Positions 9,538 through 17,668 of a DNA stretch of 64,000 nucleotides are shown here, one piece after another. Within the stretch, counting starts at the first letter, position 1, and the number at the start of each line of letters is the position of its first letter. A program made the translations under genes and the position numbers. Location of the stretch: NCBI GenBank assembly GCA_963843645.1, contig CAWJLE010000007.1:62001-126000 (forward strand), in the 5' to 3' direction. The notes under the pieces are model-generated. The model was not told where the DNA came from, made no database searches, and saw only the letters and a program-made list of their open reading frames with translations. The stretch is from CAWJLE01 sp963843645. Its GTDB lineage: Bacteria; Chloroflexota; Anaerolineae; DAOTYC01.

Positions 9538-9798
9538 ATGCAGACAGTTTTGAAGATCGTCGGATACGTGCTGATCGTGTCCGGTCTGGTTTGAATTGGC
9601 GCCATCATGGGAGGAGTTTTCTCCCGCTCAGCAGGAGCCCTCGCGATCGATTCTCTGGCCGTCGGCCTGGCGATTCACGCGGTGTGCATGGGGGGCGGAG
9701 CGCTCTGCCTCGGCACGGCCGCCCGGAGGGCGGCGGGTGCCCTTGCCCCGCAAGCCGGCGTGAAGGCCGGCGGGCAGCCGGCGCAGGCAGCCAAATAG
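9538..9798 (+). CDS. Small membrane protein with in-frame TGA (candidate recoded ORF 2)
   Basis: The ATG at 9538 follows CCAAGGAGGGGTGAG. The frame reads MQTVLKIVGYVLIVSGLV, TGA (9592-9594), then IGAIMGGVFSRSAGALAIDS, a second hydrophobic stretch (VGLAIHAVCMGGGALCLG) and a charged tail ending at TAG 9796-9798, 86 residues with readthrough. IGAIMGGV aligns with IVAVMAGV after the TGA of the preceding gene, and a His in the second segment is shared. A hairpin GGGAGG/TCTCCC (9609-9614 with 9620-9625, one G-U pair) lies 14 nt after the TGA. An internal ATG at 9607 could give a shorter product, but it has no ribosome site of its own. Function unknown. Confidence 0.6.
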
Positions 9799-9807
9799 CG
9801 GACTATC

Positions 9808-9842
9808 GACTTCCGGGGGTTCCAACCTCGGAAGTCTTTCTT
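9808..9842 (+). terminator. Intrinsic terminator after the small-protein pair
   Basis: GACTTCC and GGAAGTC (9808-9814 and 9830-9836) form a stem with partial pairing inside the loop, followed by TTTCTT. It is a degenerate member of the CTTCCGAAG palindrome family. Confidence 0.6.
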
Positions 9843-9943
9843 GCCGCCCTCGGCCGCGAACCGCCGGCGCCGCGCGCGAGCCCAATCGCCGCGACGAGGG
9901 CGGGCAGCGGTCCAGGCGTCCGACTTGTCACTTCTCGTGGTAT

Positions 9944-9972
9944 TTGCGTTTTGACGTGCGATCAAGTAGAAT
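9944..9972 (+). promoter_or_regulatory. Putative promoter for the dksA-type/lspA/rluD group
   Basis: TTGCGT and TAGAAT are spaced 17 bp apart, about 70 bp upstream of the ATG at 10040. Confidence 0.4.
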
Positions 9973-10039
9973 CGGAATGTTAATTTTGCGTTGTCGATCC
10001 ACTTTGTCGATTGGCGAAGGACTTCGCAGGAGGCAGGAG

Positions 10040-10390
10040 ATGGCTAAGGGGAAGGAGTACCGTTTTCAGAAACTGTTGGAACACGAACGGGAACATCTGA
10101 CCTCTGAGATCAGCCGGCTCTCGGAACAGGATGTCGTGAGCGACAACCTGGGCTACAGCAACCACCAGGCCGACGATGCGACGGAGGCTTTCGAGCAGGC
10201 AAAGGGCCTGGCCTTGCGCCAGCACATGGAAGACCTGCTCCTGCAGATCGGCGATGCCCTGGAACGGCTGAAACGGGGCACGTATGGAATATGCGAGTCC
10301 TGCGGGCAGACCATCAGCGCCGAGCGGTTGGAAGTCCTGCCCTACGCGCGATTGTGCGTGAACTGCCAGCAGCGTAAAGAGCAGGCGTAG
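10040..10390 (+). CDS. DksA/TraR-type C4 zinc-finger protein
   Basis: A 116-residue product; the ATG at 10040 follows GGAGGCAGGAG. Residues 1-75 are strongly helical and charged (YRFQKLLEHEREHLTSEISR), like the coiled-coil of DksA-family RNA polymerase effectors. Residues about 80-112 hold the zinc finger, with CESC and CVNC spaced by 17 residues and the family sequence ICESCGQTI. The acidic tip pair of E. coli DksA is not clearly present, so activity on RNA polymerase is uncertain. It precedes lspA and rluD, a common arrangement. Confidence 0.85.
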   Translation: MAKGKEYRFQKLLEHEREHLTSEISRLSEQDVVSDNLGYSNHQADDATEAFEQAKGLALRQHMEDLLLQIGDALERLKRGTYGICESCGQTISAERLEVLPYARLCVNCQQRKEQA

Positions 10391-10427
10391 TCGTTTCCGG
10401 GCTTCTGCCTGACTCGGTTTTGTAGAC

Positions 10428-10952
10428 GTGGAGGAGCGTTTGCTTTCCAAAAGAGGGCGGCGATTTTTGTTGCTTCCGGTCGTGACTCTGATCACGGTGA
10501 TCATCGATCAGTTGGTCAAGCGAGAGGTCGTGGCCGTTCTGCGGCCGGGCCAGTCCTGGGCGCCCATCCCGGCGTTGGAGCGCTGGTTTTCGTTCACGTA
10601 CGTTACCAACACCGGGGCGGCCTTCGGGCTGTTTCCCAGCCACGGGTACGTGTTCGTGGCGATCGCGGTGGTGGTGGCCGTCGCGATTGCCATCTACTAC
10701 TGGCACATGCCCGCGGGGCAGGTGCTGATCAAGCTCAGCCTGGGCCTGCAGCTCGGCGGAGCGGTGGGCAACCTGATCGACCGGCTGCTGTACGGACACG
10801 TGGTCGATTTCATCGATTTCAAGTTCTGGCCGGTGTTTAACCTGGCGGATACGAGCATCGTCCTGGGCGTTACCCTGCTGGCGTACGCCTTGTTGCGCGA
10901 CCCCCAGGATGAAAAGTCGGCGATCGTTCAGGGAAGTAAGAACGCTCTATAG
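10428..10952 (+). CDS. lspA: Lipoprotein signal peptidase (signal peptidase II)
   Basis: An aspartic membrane protease that cleaves prolipoprotein signal peptides. The start is GTG at 10428. The 174 residues form about four membrane segments. The catalytic aspartates lie in GNLIDRL and FNLADTSIV, and TNTGAAFGLF is the conserved family motif. It lies between the DksA-type gene and rluD, the usual order lspA-rluD. The lipoprotein encoded at 56686 would be one of its substrates. Confidence 0.95.
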   Translation: MEERLLSKRGRRFLLLPVVTLITVIIDQLVKREVVAVLRPGQSWAPIPALERWFSFTYVTNTGAAFGLFPSHGYVFVAIAVVVAVAIAIYYWHMPAGQVLIKLSLGLQLGGAVGNLIDRLLYGHVVDFIDFKFWPVFNLADTSIVLGVTLLAYALLRDPQDEKSAIVQGSKNAL

Positions 10953-11131
10953 CTTGCGCGCCTGGGCGAGCGAGAGCGAAGCCCGAGACGCTGAGGAATG
11001 TCCAAACCAGGCCGGGGCCTCTGCAAACGAGACGCCGGCCTTCTGTTTGGCGGCGCCGGCGAGATGCCGGCATCGCACCTGGCCAGGTCGAGCTGTTTTC
11101 GTGCGAGAAGGGAAAGAGGGTGCGAAGGAAC

Positions 11132-12052
11132 ATGACTGAAGACGTGGAATTGCGATGGACCGCTGAGACAAAGGACGAGCGCATCGACAAGCTGCTGGTC
11201 GTTCGGGTGCCCGAACGGTCGCGCTCGGCGCTGCAGAAGATCATCGAGGACGGCCTGCTGACCGTCAACGGCCGGCCCGTCAAGCCGAACTATCGGACGC
11301 GGATAGGCGACGCCATCTACGCGCGCATCCCGGCCGAGCCGTCGCCCGTGGCGCCTCTGGCGGAAGAGATCCCGCTCGTCGTGGTCTACGAGGACGACCA
11401 TCTGCTGGTGATCGACAAGCCGGCGGGCATGGTGGTGCATCCGGCCGTGGGGCATCAAGGCGGCACGCTCGTCAACGCGCTTCTGTCGCGCCTGCCGGAC
11501 ATCGCGGACGAGGACCAGCCGGACCGGCCGGGCATCGTGCACCGGCTGGACATGGAGACCTCGGGGCTGATCCTGGTCGCCAAGACCGCCGCCGTGCGGG
11601 CGACGCTGCAGGCGCAGTTCAAAGGGCGCGAGATCCACAAGACCTACCTGGCGCTGGTAGAAGGCCAGGTGGCGGCCAGCCACGGCATGATCGACGCGGC
11701 GTTGGGGCGAGACCCGCGGCAGAGAAAGCGCATCTCGGTGACGGCGGACGGGCGTGAGGCGATGACCGAGTACCGCGTGCTTGAGCTCTTCCAGCACCAG
11801 AGCTACCTGGAGGTCCAGCCTCAGACGGGACGAACCCACCAGATTCGCGTGCACCTGGCCTACATCGACCATCCGGTCGTCGGGGACGGAGTCTACGGCT
11901 TTCGGAAGCAGCGGATCAAGCTGCACCGGCACTTTCTGCACGCGGCCCGGCTCGTCTTCCAACATCCGGTCACCGGCGAGGCGCTGAGCCTGGAGGCGCC
12001 GCTGCCGCCGGAGCTGCAGGCCGTGCTGGACGAGCTGCGGCAGGAACACTGA
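11132..12052 (+). CDS. rluD: RluD-family 23S rRNA pseudouridine synthase
   Basis: The ATG at 11132 is preferred over the upstream GTG at 11120, because GAAGGA sits just before it. The N-terminus (ERIDKLLVVRVPERSRSALQ) is an S4 RNA-binding domain (about residues 12-70). The catalytic motif HRLDMETSGLILVAK lies at about residue 137, with GRTHQIRVHLAYIDHP near residue 235. Length 306 matches the family, which converts specific uridines of large-subunit rRNA to pseudouridine. Follows lspA. Confidence 0.92.
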   Translation: MTEDVELRWTAETKDERIDKLLVVRVPERSRSALQKIIEDGLLTVNGRPVKPNYRTRIGDAIYARIPAEPSPVAPLAEEIPLVVVYEDDHLLVIDKPAGMVVHPAVGHQGGTLVNALLSRLPDIADEDQPDRPGIVHRLDMETSGLILVAKTAAVRATLQAQFKGREIHKTYLALVEGQVAASHGMIDAALGRDPRQRKRISVTADGREAMTEYRVLELFQHQSYLEVQPQTGRTHQIRVHLAYIDHPVVGDGVYGFRKQRIKLHRHFLHAARLVFQHPVTGEALSLEAPLPPELQAVLDELRQEH

Positions 12053-12097
12053 GAAAACTGAGGGGACACTGAAAGGGGACACAGGAGACAAAGAGGC

Positions 12098-13246
12098 ATG
12101 GACAACGTGATGGACACAGACATGGCGTTGAACGCGGCGGCGCGGCCGGCTTCGTCGGTGAGGTGGGGGCAAGTCGTGGCCTTCGTGGGCCTGACGTTCG
12201 GGCTGACGTACGCCTACAACCTGCTCGAAGTCCTGACCATCGGCTACGGTGCGGCCAGCCCGGCCCTGGGCGTGGTGCTGCAGGGCATGATGGTGATTCC
12301 GGCTTGGTCGGCGTTCGTGCTGCAGGTCTTCTTCTTTCGGGACAGCGTGGTGTACTACCGCAGGCCTTTCAGCTGGGCGCGGGTGTTCGCCTACTTCTAC
12401 CTGGTCTTCGGCCTGCTATTTCTGGCGGCGGCCGTCGTGGCGGAGCTGTCGAGCGACGCGGCGCTGGCGACCACGATCCGCGCCACGACCCAGATGGCGG
12501 TCCTGGCCGGGCTGATCTTCGTCGTGGTCCTGCAGTTCGTCGCGCCGAAGGCGGACCGGCAGAGCGCCTACCTGGCGTTCGGCCACATCAAGTGGTATGC
12601 GCTGTTCGGCCTGGGGCTGATCGCCATGTATGGAGCCATGACGGCCCTGAACTACGCCTTCAACCTGGGCCAGGTGATCGATGTGAAGGCGGTCATTCAG
12701 CAGTTGATGGCGGCGGCCGGGCAGCAGCCGGCGGGCCCGAATCAGGTGCCGACCCTGGTGTTTCTGGTGACGACCGGCATACAGACCGCGGTGTTCGCCC
12801 CGTTCCTGGCCATACTGATCTCCGTCGGCGAGGAGTACGGCTGGCGGGGGACCCTGCAGCCGGAGCTGATGAAGCTGGGCCGGATCAAGGGCGTCGCCCT
12901 GGTCGGGCTGATCTGGGGTGTGTGGCACGCGCCGATCATCGCCATGGGGCACAATTACCCCGGCTATCCGGTGGCGGGCATCTTCCTGATGACGCTCTAC
13001 ACGCTGGGCCTGGGCTTCATCCTCGGCCTGGCCTTCATTAAGTCGGGCAGCGTCTGGGTGGCGGCCTACCTTCACGGCGTGAACAACCAGGTGTACAGCT
13101 TCCTGGTCATGCTGGTCTACCGGCCGAACGATCCGGTGTGGTCCTTCGGGGCGGGGGTCTTCGGCATCGTGGTGCTGCTGGCGATCGCGGGGCTGTTGCT
13201 GCTGGACCCGAGCTGGCGGGAGCGCGGGCCGGTGGTCGCGGCGTAG
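12098..13246 (+). CDS. CPBP-family intramembrane glutamic protease
   Basis: A 382-residue multi-pass membrane protein with about eight hydrophobic segments. The three CPBP (Abi/Rce1) motifs are visible: EEYGWRGTLQPELM, GLIWGVWHAPII and AYLHGVNNQV. These proteases use the paired Glu and His residues inside the membrane. The final codons and stop (SWRERGPVVAA) have relatives in the duplicated DNA at 13495 and 13906, so the gene's 3' end appears to have been copied into that debris. Substrate unknown. Confidence 0.85.
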   Translation: MDNVMDTDMALNAAARPASSVRWGQVVAFVGLTFGLTYAYNLLEVLTIGYGAASPALGVVLQGMMVIPAWSAFVLQVFFFRDSVVYYRRPFSWARVFAYFYLVFGLLFLAAAVVAELSSDAALATTIRATTQMAVLAGLIFVVVLQFVAPKADRQSAYLAFGHIKWYALFGLGLIAMYGAMTALNYAFNLGQVIDVKAVIQQLMAAAGQQPAGPNQVPTLVFLVTTGIQTAVFAPFLAILISVGEEYGWRGTLQPELMKLGRIKGVALVGLIWGVWHAPIIAMGHNYPGYPVAGIFLMTLYTLGLGFILGLAFIKSGSVWVAAYLHGVNNQVYSFLVMLVYRPNDPVWSFGAGVFGIVVLLAIAGLLLLDPSWRERGPVVAA

Positions 13247-13256
13247 GGACGGACCT

Positions 13257-13342
13257 CTCTCCCGGCCTCTCCCCTGAGAAGGGAGAGGAGCAAGACGTTG
13301 TCGTTCTCCTCTCCCTTCTCAGGGGAGAGGCGGGAGAGAGGT
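13257..13342. repeat. CCTCTCCCCTG-type hairpin repeat
   Basis: Facing copies of CCTCTCCCCTGAGAAGGGAGAGG separated by about 20 nt form a long hairpin, 10 bp after the CPBP stop. Same family as at 3952, 17432, 27042 and 51430. Confidence 0.85.
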
Positions 13343-13363
13343 CTGCCAGGTGGCTTGCCTGGC

Positions 13364-13492
13364 TCAGCGCCTCGGCGCCGGGAGGCCCGCGCGGACGCCG
13401 TCGACGAGCCGATCGACGGCCTTCGACAGGAACACGAAGTCGACGGCCATGCCGAGGAACTGCATGCCGGCCGCAATGTAGGCCAGGTTGTC
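13364..13492 (-). pseudogene. HpcH/HpaI-type aldolase, C-terminal fragment (copy 1)
   Basis: The frame NLAYIAAGMQFLGMAVDF, then VFLSKAVDRLVDGVRAGL to the stop, looks like the C-terminal helix region of HpcH/HpaI (2-keto-3-deoxyacid) aldolases. Only about 42 residues remain. An almost identical fragment lies one repeat unit downstream. The family call rests on a short segment. Confidence 0.5.
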
Positions 13493-14160
13493 CGCGGGAG
13501 CGCGAGCCGGTGGTCACGGCGTAGGGAGCCTGGCCGCGTGCGGGGGAGCAGCCGGGCGGCTGAAGCCGCGGCTGCCTCGACGAAGCCCGCCTGCGCGGGC
13601 TAAGGGCAACGACAGCCCTCGCGCGAGGAAGTCTTCCGACGTTTCCAAAACCTCGGAGGGCTTCCGCCGGGCAGGCGTCCGCTGTTGCCGTTAGCCCGCG
13701 CAGGCGGGCTTCGTTAAGGCAGGCGCGGCTTCAGCCGCCCTGCTGCTCGCGCGCGTGGCCACAGCCGGCGGTCAGCGCCTCGGCGCCGGGAGGCCCGCGC
13801 GGACGCCGTCGACGAGCCGATCGACGGCCTTCGACAGGAACACGAAGTCGACGGCCATGCCGAGGAACTGCATGCCGGCCGCAATGTAGGCCAGGTTGTC
13901 CGCGGGAGCGCGAGCCGGTGGTCGCGGCGTAGGGAGCCTGGCCGCGAGCGGGGGAGCAGCCGGGCGGCTGAAGCCACGGCTGCCTCGACGAAGCCCGCCT
14001 GCGCGGGCTAAGGGCAGCGACAGCCCTCGCGCGAGGAAGCCTTCCGACGTTTCCAAACCTCGGAGGGCTTTCGCCGGGCAGGCGTCCGCTGTTGCCGTTA
14101 GCCCGCGCAGGCGGGCTTCGTTAAGGCAGCCGCGGCTTCAGCCGCCCGGCTGCTCGCGCG
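13365..14160. repeat. Tandem duplication, 408-bp period
   Basis: The segment beginning CAGCGCCTCGGCGCCGGG at 13365 starts again at 13773, and the two copies stay nearly identical to about 14160. Each copy holds an aldolase gene 3' fragment on the minus strand, a copy of the CPBP gene's last codons, and palindromic elements (CCCGCCTGCGCGGGC and a CTTCCGACG variant). The outer flanks show different genes, so this is an accumulated rearrangement. Confidence 0.85.
13772..13900 (-). pseudogene. HpcH/HpaI-type aldolase, C-terminal fragment (copy 2)
   Basis: Second copy of the same 3' fragment within the 408-bp duplication, with the same codons and stop. The missing middle of the gene (about 170 residues) is not found anywhere in the window. 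Confidence 0.5.
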
Positions 14161-14271
14161 CACCATACACTCGGCGGTGCACGGATCGCTGAACGTGACC
14201 CACGCTCCCAGGCACACCTCTCCACGCTGCAGTTTGCTCTTGAACGTGACGTTCTCGTCTGTGAGTCTCAT
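14158..14271 (-). pseudogene. HpcH/HpaI-type aldolase, N-terminal fragment
   Basis: From an ATG at 14271 the frame reads MRLTDENVTFKSKLQRGEVC, then LGAWVTFSDPCTAE, the typical start of HpcH/HpaI aldolases, and then runs into the palindromic repeat. A ribosome site (AAGGAAAGG) remains upstream. Together with the C-terminal pieces it indicates that one aldolase gene was broken by a repeat-mediated deletion or by misassembly. Confidence 0.6.
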
Positions 14272-14303
14272 GAGTCTTTGCCTTTCCTTGAGTGGAAGAT
14301 GAT

Positions 14304-14408
14304 TCATTTCGGCTGCACGACGTCCAGCGCCGCGCCGCTGAAGACCCGGCCTTCGTCCGAAGCGAGGAACACGGCGACTTCGGCGACCTCTTCCGGCGAA
14401 GCGATGCT
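14304..14408 (-). pseudogene. Short-chain dehydrogenase, C-terminal fragment
   Basis: The last 34 codons before a TGA at 14304 read PEEVAEVAVFLASDEG, then RVFSGAALDVVQPK, the classical SDR C-terminus. Nothing SDR-like precedes it. It overlaps the upstream ATG of the aldolase fragment, so the two were once a dehydrogenase/aldolase pair. Confidence 0.65.
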
Positions 14409-14451
14409 GGACGGGTCCTCTTCCGGATGGGCTCTTTTCGCATGTGGCGTG

Positions 14452-14508
14452 TGAAAAAAGAAGGAGCCGGGCGGCGCCGCACGCTCGCGCGACACCGTCC
14501 GGCTCCAC
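14452..14508 (-). terminator. Intrinsic terminator of tkt
   Basis: On the minus strand GGAGCCGGACGGTG pairs with the CGCCGCCCGGCTCC segment and is followed by TTCTTTTTT, about 25 bp after the transketolase stop. Confidence 0.75.
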
Positions 14509-14533
14509 GTTCGGGTCCGATCGGACCACGACG

Positions 14534-16546
14534 TTACTTGTCGAGGAGCTTCAACGCGTGGTTGACCACATTCTCGGCCGTGAAGCCGAACTTTTCCATG
14601 ACGACGTCGGTCGGCGCGGATGCGCCGAAGCGGTCCATGCCGATGACGTCGCCGTCCGGGCCGACGTATCGACACCAGGACCTGGTCACACCGGCTTCCA
14701 CTGCCAACCGGGCGGCAATCGCGGGCGGCAGGACCTCGTCGCGGTAGGCTTTCGGCTGCGCGTCGAAGAACTCGAAGCACGGCATGCTGACCACGCGGGC
14801 GTTGACGCCCTTCTCGGCCAGCTGATCGCGAGCCACGAGCAGGTGCTGTACTTCGGAGCCGGTGCCCATCAGGATGATGTCGGGCTTGCCATTGGGCGCG
14901 TCAGCCAGGACGTAGCCGCCCTTCATGAGGCCTTCGGCGAGAAGCGACCTGGGTGGAATCGAGGACCGGGACGTTGTGCCGGGTGAGTGACAGGCACACC
15001 GGGCCGGTCTTGTGCTGCAGCGCGACTCTCCAGGCCACGACGGTCTCGTTCACGTCAGCGGGCCGGATGACGGTCATGTTGGGGATGGCGCGCAGCGCGC
15101 ACAGGTGCTCGATGGGCTCGTGGGTGGGGCCGTCCTCGCCGACGCCGATGCTGTCGTGGGTCAGAACGTAGATGACGTGCAGCCCCATGAGAGCCGCCAG
15201 GCGCATGGACGGGCGCATGTAGTCGGAGAAGGTCAGGAAGGTGGCGCCGAAGGGGACGATACCGCCGTGCAGGGCCATGCCGTTCATGATGGCGCCCATG
15301 CCATGCTCGCGAACGCCGAAGTGCATGTTGCGGCCGGCGTAATTGTCCGCGCTCGAAGTCGCCCGCGCCCTTGACGTAAGTCGTATTGGACGGCGCCAGG
15401 TCGGCGGACCCGCCCAACAGGTTGGGCAGGCGCGAGGTCATCAGCTCGATCATCTTGCCCGGACGCGGCGCGGGTCGCGACTGCCGCCGTCCTTGGCCGC
15501 GTACTTCGGCAGGTCCTGGTCCCAGCCCGCCGGCAGCTCGCCGGCCATGATCATCTTCCACTCGGCAGCCAGGTCGGGGTAGGCGGCTGCCCAGGCGTCG
15601 AACCGCTTCTGCCATTCGGCCTCGCGCTTCTGGCCGTCCGCGAGGAGCGTCTGGTAGTTGGCGTAAACCTCGTCGGGCACGTAGAACTTGGGCTCCACGG
15701 GCCAGCCGATCCGTTCCTTGGTCTTGTCGATCTCCTCCTGGCCCAGGGGCGAGCCGTGGGAGCTGGACGAGTCCTGCTTGGTGGGCGCGAACATCGCAAT
15801 GTGGGTCCGGGCGATGATCAGGGACGGCCGCCCGGTCTCGGCCTGCGCGGCCTTCAATGGCGGCGCCGATGGCCTCGTGGTCGTAGCCGTCGACGTGCTG
15901 GACGTGCCAGCCGTAGGCCTCGAAGCGCTTGCCGACGTCTTCGGTGAAGGCCAGGTCGGTGGACCCGTCGATGGTGATGCGGTTGCTGTCGTACAGGTAG
16001 ATCAGCTTGCCCAGCTTGAGGTGCCCGGCCAGCGAGGCCGCTTCGGCGCGACACGCCTTCCATCAAGTCGCCGTCGCCGCAGATGCCGTAGCTGTAGTGG
16101 TCGACGATCGTGTGGCCGGGTCGATTGTAGCGCGTCGCCAGGTACTGCTCGGCGATGGCCATGCCGACGCTGTTGGCCAGGCCCTGGCCCAGCGGGCCCG
16201 TGGTCGTTTCCACGCCGGGGGTCAGGCCGTGCTCGGGGTGGCCCGGCGTGATGCTGCCCCACATGCGGAAGTTCTTCAGCTCGTCCATGGACACCTCGTA
16301 GCCGCTCAGGTGGAGCAGGCTATAGATGAGCATGGAACCGTGCCCGGCGGACAGCACGAAGCGGTCGCGGTCGGCCCAGTTGGGGTTGGCGGGATTCTGC
16401 TTGAGGAAACGAGTCCACAGGATGTAGGCCATGTCGGCCGCGCCCATGGGCATGCCGGGGTGGCCGGAGTTGGCCTTCTGGACGGCATCCATGGTCAGCG
16501 CACGGATGGCATTGATGCTGAGTTGATCCAGGTCTTTCTGGTTCAT
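14534..16546 (-). CDS. tkt: Transketolase (frameshifted)
   Basis: Thiamine-diphosphate enzyme of the pentose phosphate pathway that moves two-carbon units between sugar phosphates. The start ATG at 16546 follows GGAGGCAAAAGCA. Recognisable pieces in order are SGHPGMPMGAADMAYILW, PGHPEHGLTPGVETTTGPLG, GDGDLMEGVS (ThDP motif), the GGSADLAPSN segment, MHFGVREHGMGAIMNG and DSIGVGEDGPTHEPIEHL. The combined length of about 670 residues is normal. At least four frame changes (near 16045, 15860, 15475 to 15350, and 14940) split it. All halves are well conserved, so errors in the sequence are the likely cause. Confidence 0.93.
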
Positions 16547-16669
16547 TGCTTTTGCCTCCATATTATAGTCTGCTCGGAAAGCTGCGCTCGACGGTGGGCG
16601 CCCGAACGCGGACCGGTGCGGCAGCGGGCGCCAACAGGCAGGACGACTCTGTTTGTTAAGACAGGCACG

Positions 16670-16698
16670 ATTATAGCATGCCGGGCAAGCTTAATCAA
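16670..16698 (-). promoter_or_regulatory. Putative sigma70 promoter for tkt
   Basis: On the minus strand TTGATT, a 17-bp spacer and TATAAT, about 125 bp upstream of the tkt ATG. A second TATAAT at 16562-16567 is too close to the start codon to be convincing. Confidence 0.55.
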
Positions 16699-16720
16699 GC
16701 GAATCGGGGGATCCGTCAAA

Positions 16721-16753
16721 GGACTTCCGAAGTTTCCAAAACTTCGGAAGTCC
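16721..16753. repeat. CTTCCGAAG palindrome
   Basis: GGACTTCCGAAGTTT and AAACTTCGGAAGTCC form a nearly perfect hairpin between tkt and the methyltransferase gene, just after the latter's stop (minus strand). There is no long T-run, so termination is possible but weak. Confidence 0.75.
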
Positions 16754-16767
16754 GAGGAACGTCACGA

Positions 16768-17376
16768 TCAGTGATTGCGGGAGTCCTTCGTCGCGGCCAG
16801 GGCGTAGCAGTCTCCGCTGAGGGGCAACGGCTCGCCGGGCGCGAACCCGGCCGTCTGCAGCCGGAGAGTGGCCTGCTCGGGCGGGATTCGGTGCTCTGCC
16901 GGGGGACCGTGCTCGGTCTGGCCTGCGCGCCATTCGACGAGGAGCGCCCGGCCGCCCGGGACGAGGACGCGATGCGCCTCGGCCAGCAGGCGCTCCGGTT
17001 CGTCGACTTCGTGCAACACGAGCGACAGAAGCACCCGGTCGAAGACCTCGTCGGCGAAGGGCAGGGCGAAGTGGTCGCAAACCACCGGCACGATGCCGTC
17101 CACGCCGGCCACCGCGGCTCGCCGCCGCAAGTGGTCCAGCAGAAGCGGCTCGACGTCCGCGGCGACCACGCCGACGCCGGGATCCATTCGCCGCGCGATG
17201 GGCACGCTGAAGAACCCGGGGCCGGCGCCGAAATCGAGCAGGCGCAGTCCCGGCTGTAGGGCCAACTGTTCCATGATCAAGTCGGGACGCAGCCACACCG
17301 CGCGATCGGGTGACAGCAGACGCCCCACTCTGGCGGGATCGAAACGACGCGATGAGCGTTCAGAGGGCATATCCAT
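16768..17376 (-). CDS. Class I SAM-dependent methyltransferase
   Basis: A 202-residue protein with the SAM-binding motif I LLDFGAGPGFFSVPIARRM (about residue 46), motif II near VVAADVEP, and motif IV VFDRVLLSLVLHEVDEPERL, typical of the UbiE/COG2226-like methyltransferases. No substrate-specific domain is visible. The start MDMPSERS has no clear ribosome site, so a later start is possible. Stands alone on the minus strand. Confidence 0.75.
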   Translation of the reverse strand: MDMPSERSSRRFDPARVGRLLSPDRAVWLRPDLIMEQLALQPGLRLLDFGAGPGFFSVPIARRMDPGVGVVAADVEPLLLDHLRRRAAVAGVDGIVPVVCDHFALPFADEVFDRVLLSLVLHEVDEPERLLAEAHRVLVPGGRALLVEWRAGQTEHGPPAEHRIPPEQATLRLQTAGFAPGEPLPLSGDCYALAATKDSRNH

Positions 17377-17431
17377 GGCGTGATTGTACGCAAGCGCGGA
17401 CGCGTGTCAAGTCGTTGTGGGCCTGCCTCCC

Positions 17432-17579
17432 ACCCACTTTGCTCTCTCAGCCGCCGCAGACCTCTCTCCCGGCCTCTCCCCTGCAAAGGGAGAGGAGAAC
17501 GTCAACCGATTTGCTCCTCTCCCTTTGCAGGGGAGAGGCCGGGAGAGAGGTCTGCGGCGGCTGAGAGAGCAAAGTGGGT
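17432..17579. repeat. Perfect inverted repeat, 66-bp arms
   Basis: The arms 17432-17497 and 17514-17579 are exactly complementary around a 16-nt loop. The inner half is the CCTCTCCCC...GGGAGAGG family; the outer half (CCCACTTTGCTCTCTCAGCC) is unique to this site. It separates two divergently transcribed genes. Confidence 0.95.
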
Positions 17580-17600
17580 AGGAGCCAGGTAGGCCAGCCG

Positions 17601-17629
17601 TAGACCGTTCGGCCGGGACGTGGTATAAT
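17601..17629 (+). promoter_or_regulatory. Putative promoter for the DHH phosphoesterase gene
   Basis: TATAAT at 17624 with a weak -35 (TAGACC) 17 bp upstream, about 40 bp before the GTG start. Confidence 0.5.
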
Positions 17630-17668
17630 AGAGATGCCGGCGTCTACTCCGACCAGGGGAGAGATCAC

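Noticed and set aside
9368..9594. General reassignment of TGA to tryptophan
   Set aside because: Many intact genes in the window end at TGA, for example rluD, livG and lspA's neighbours, so TGA normally stops translation here.
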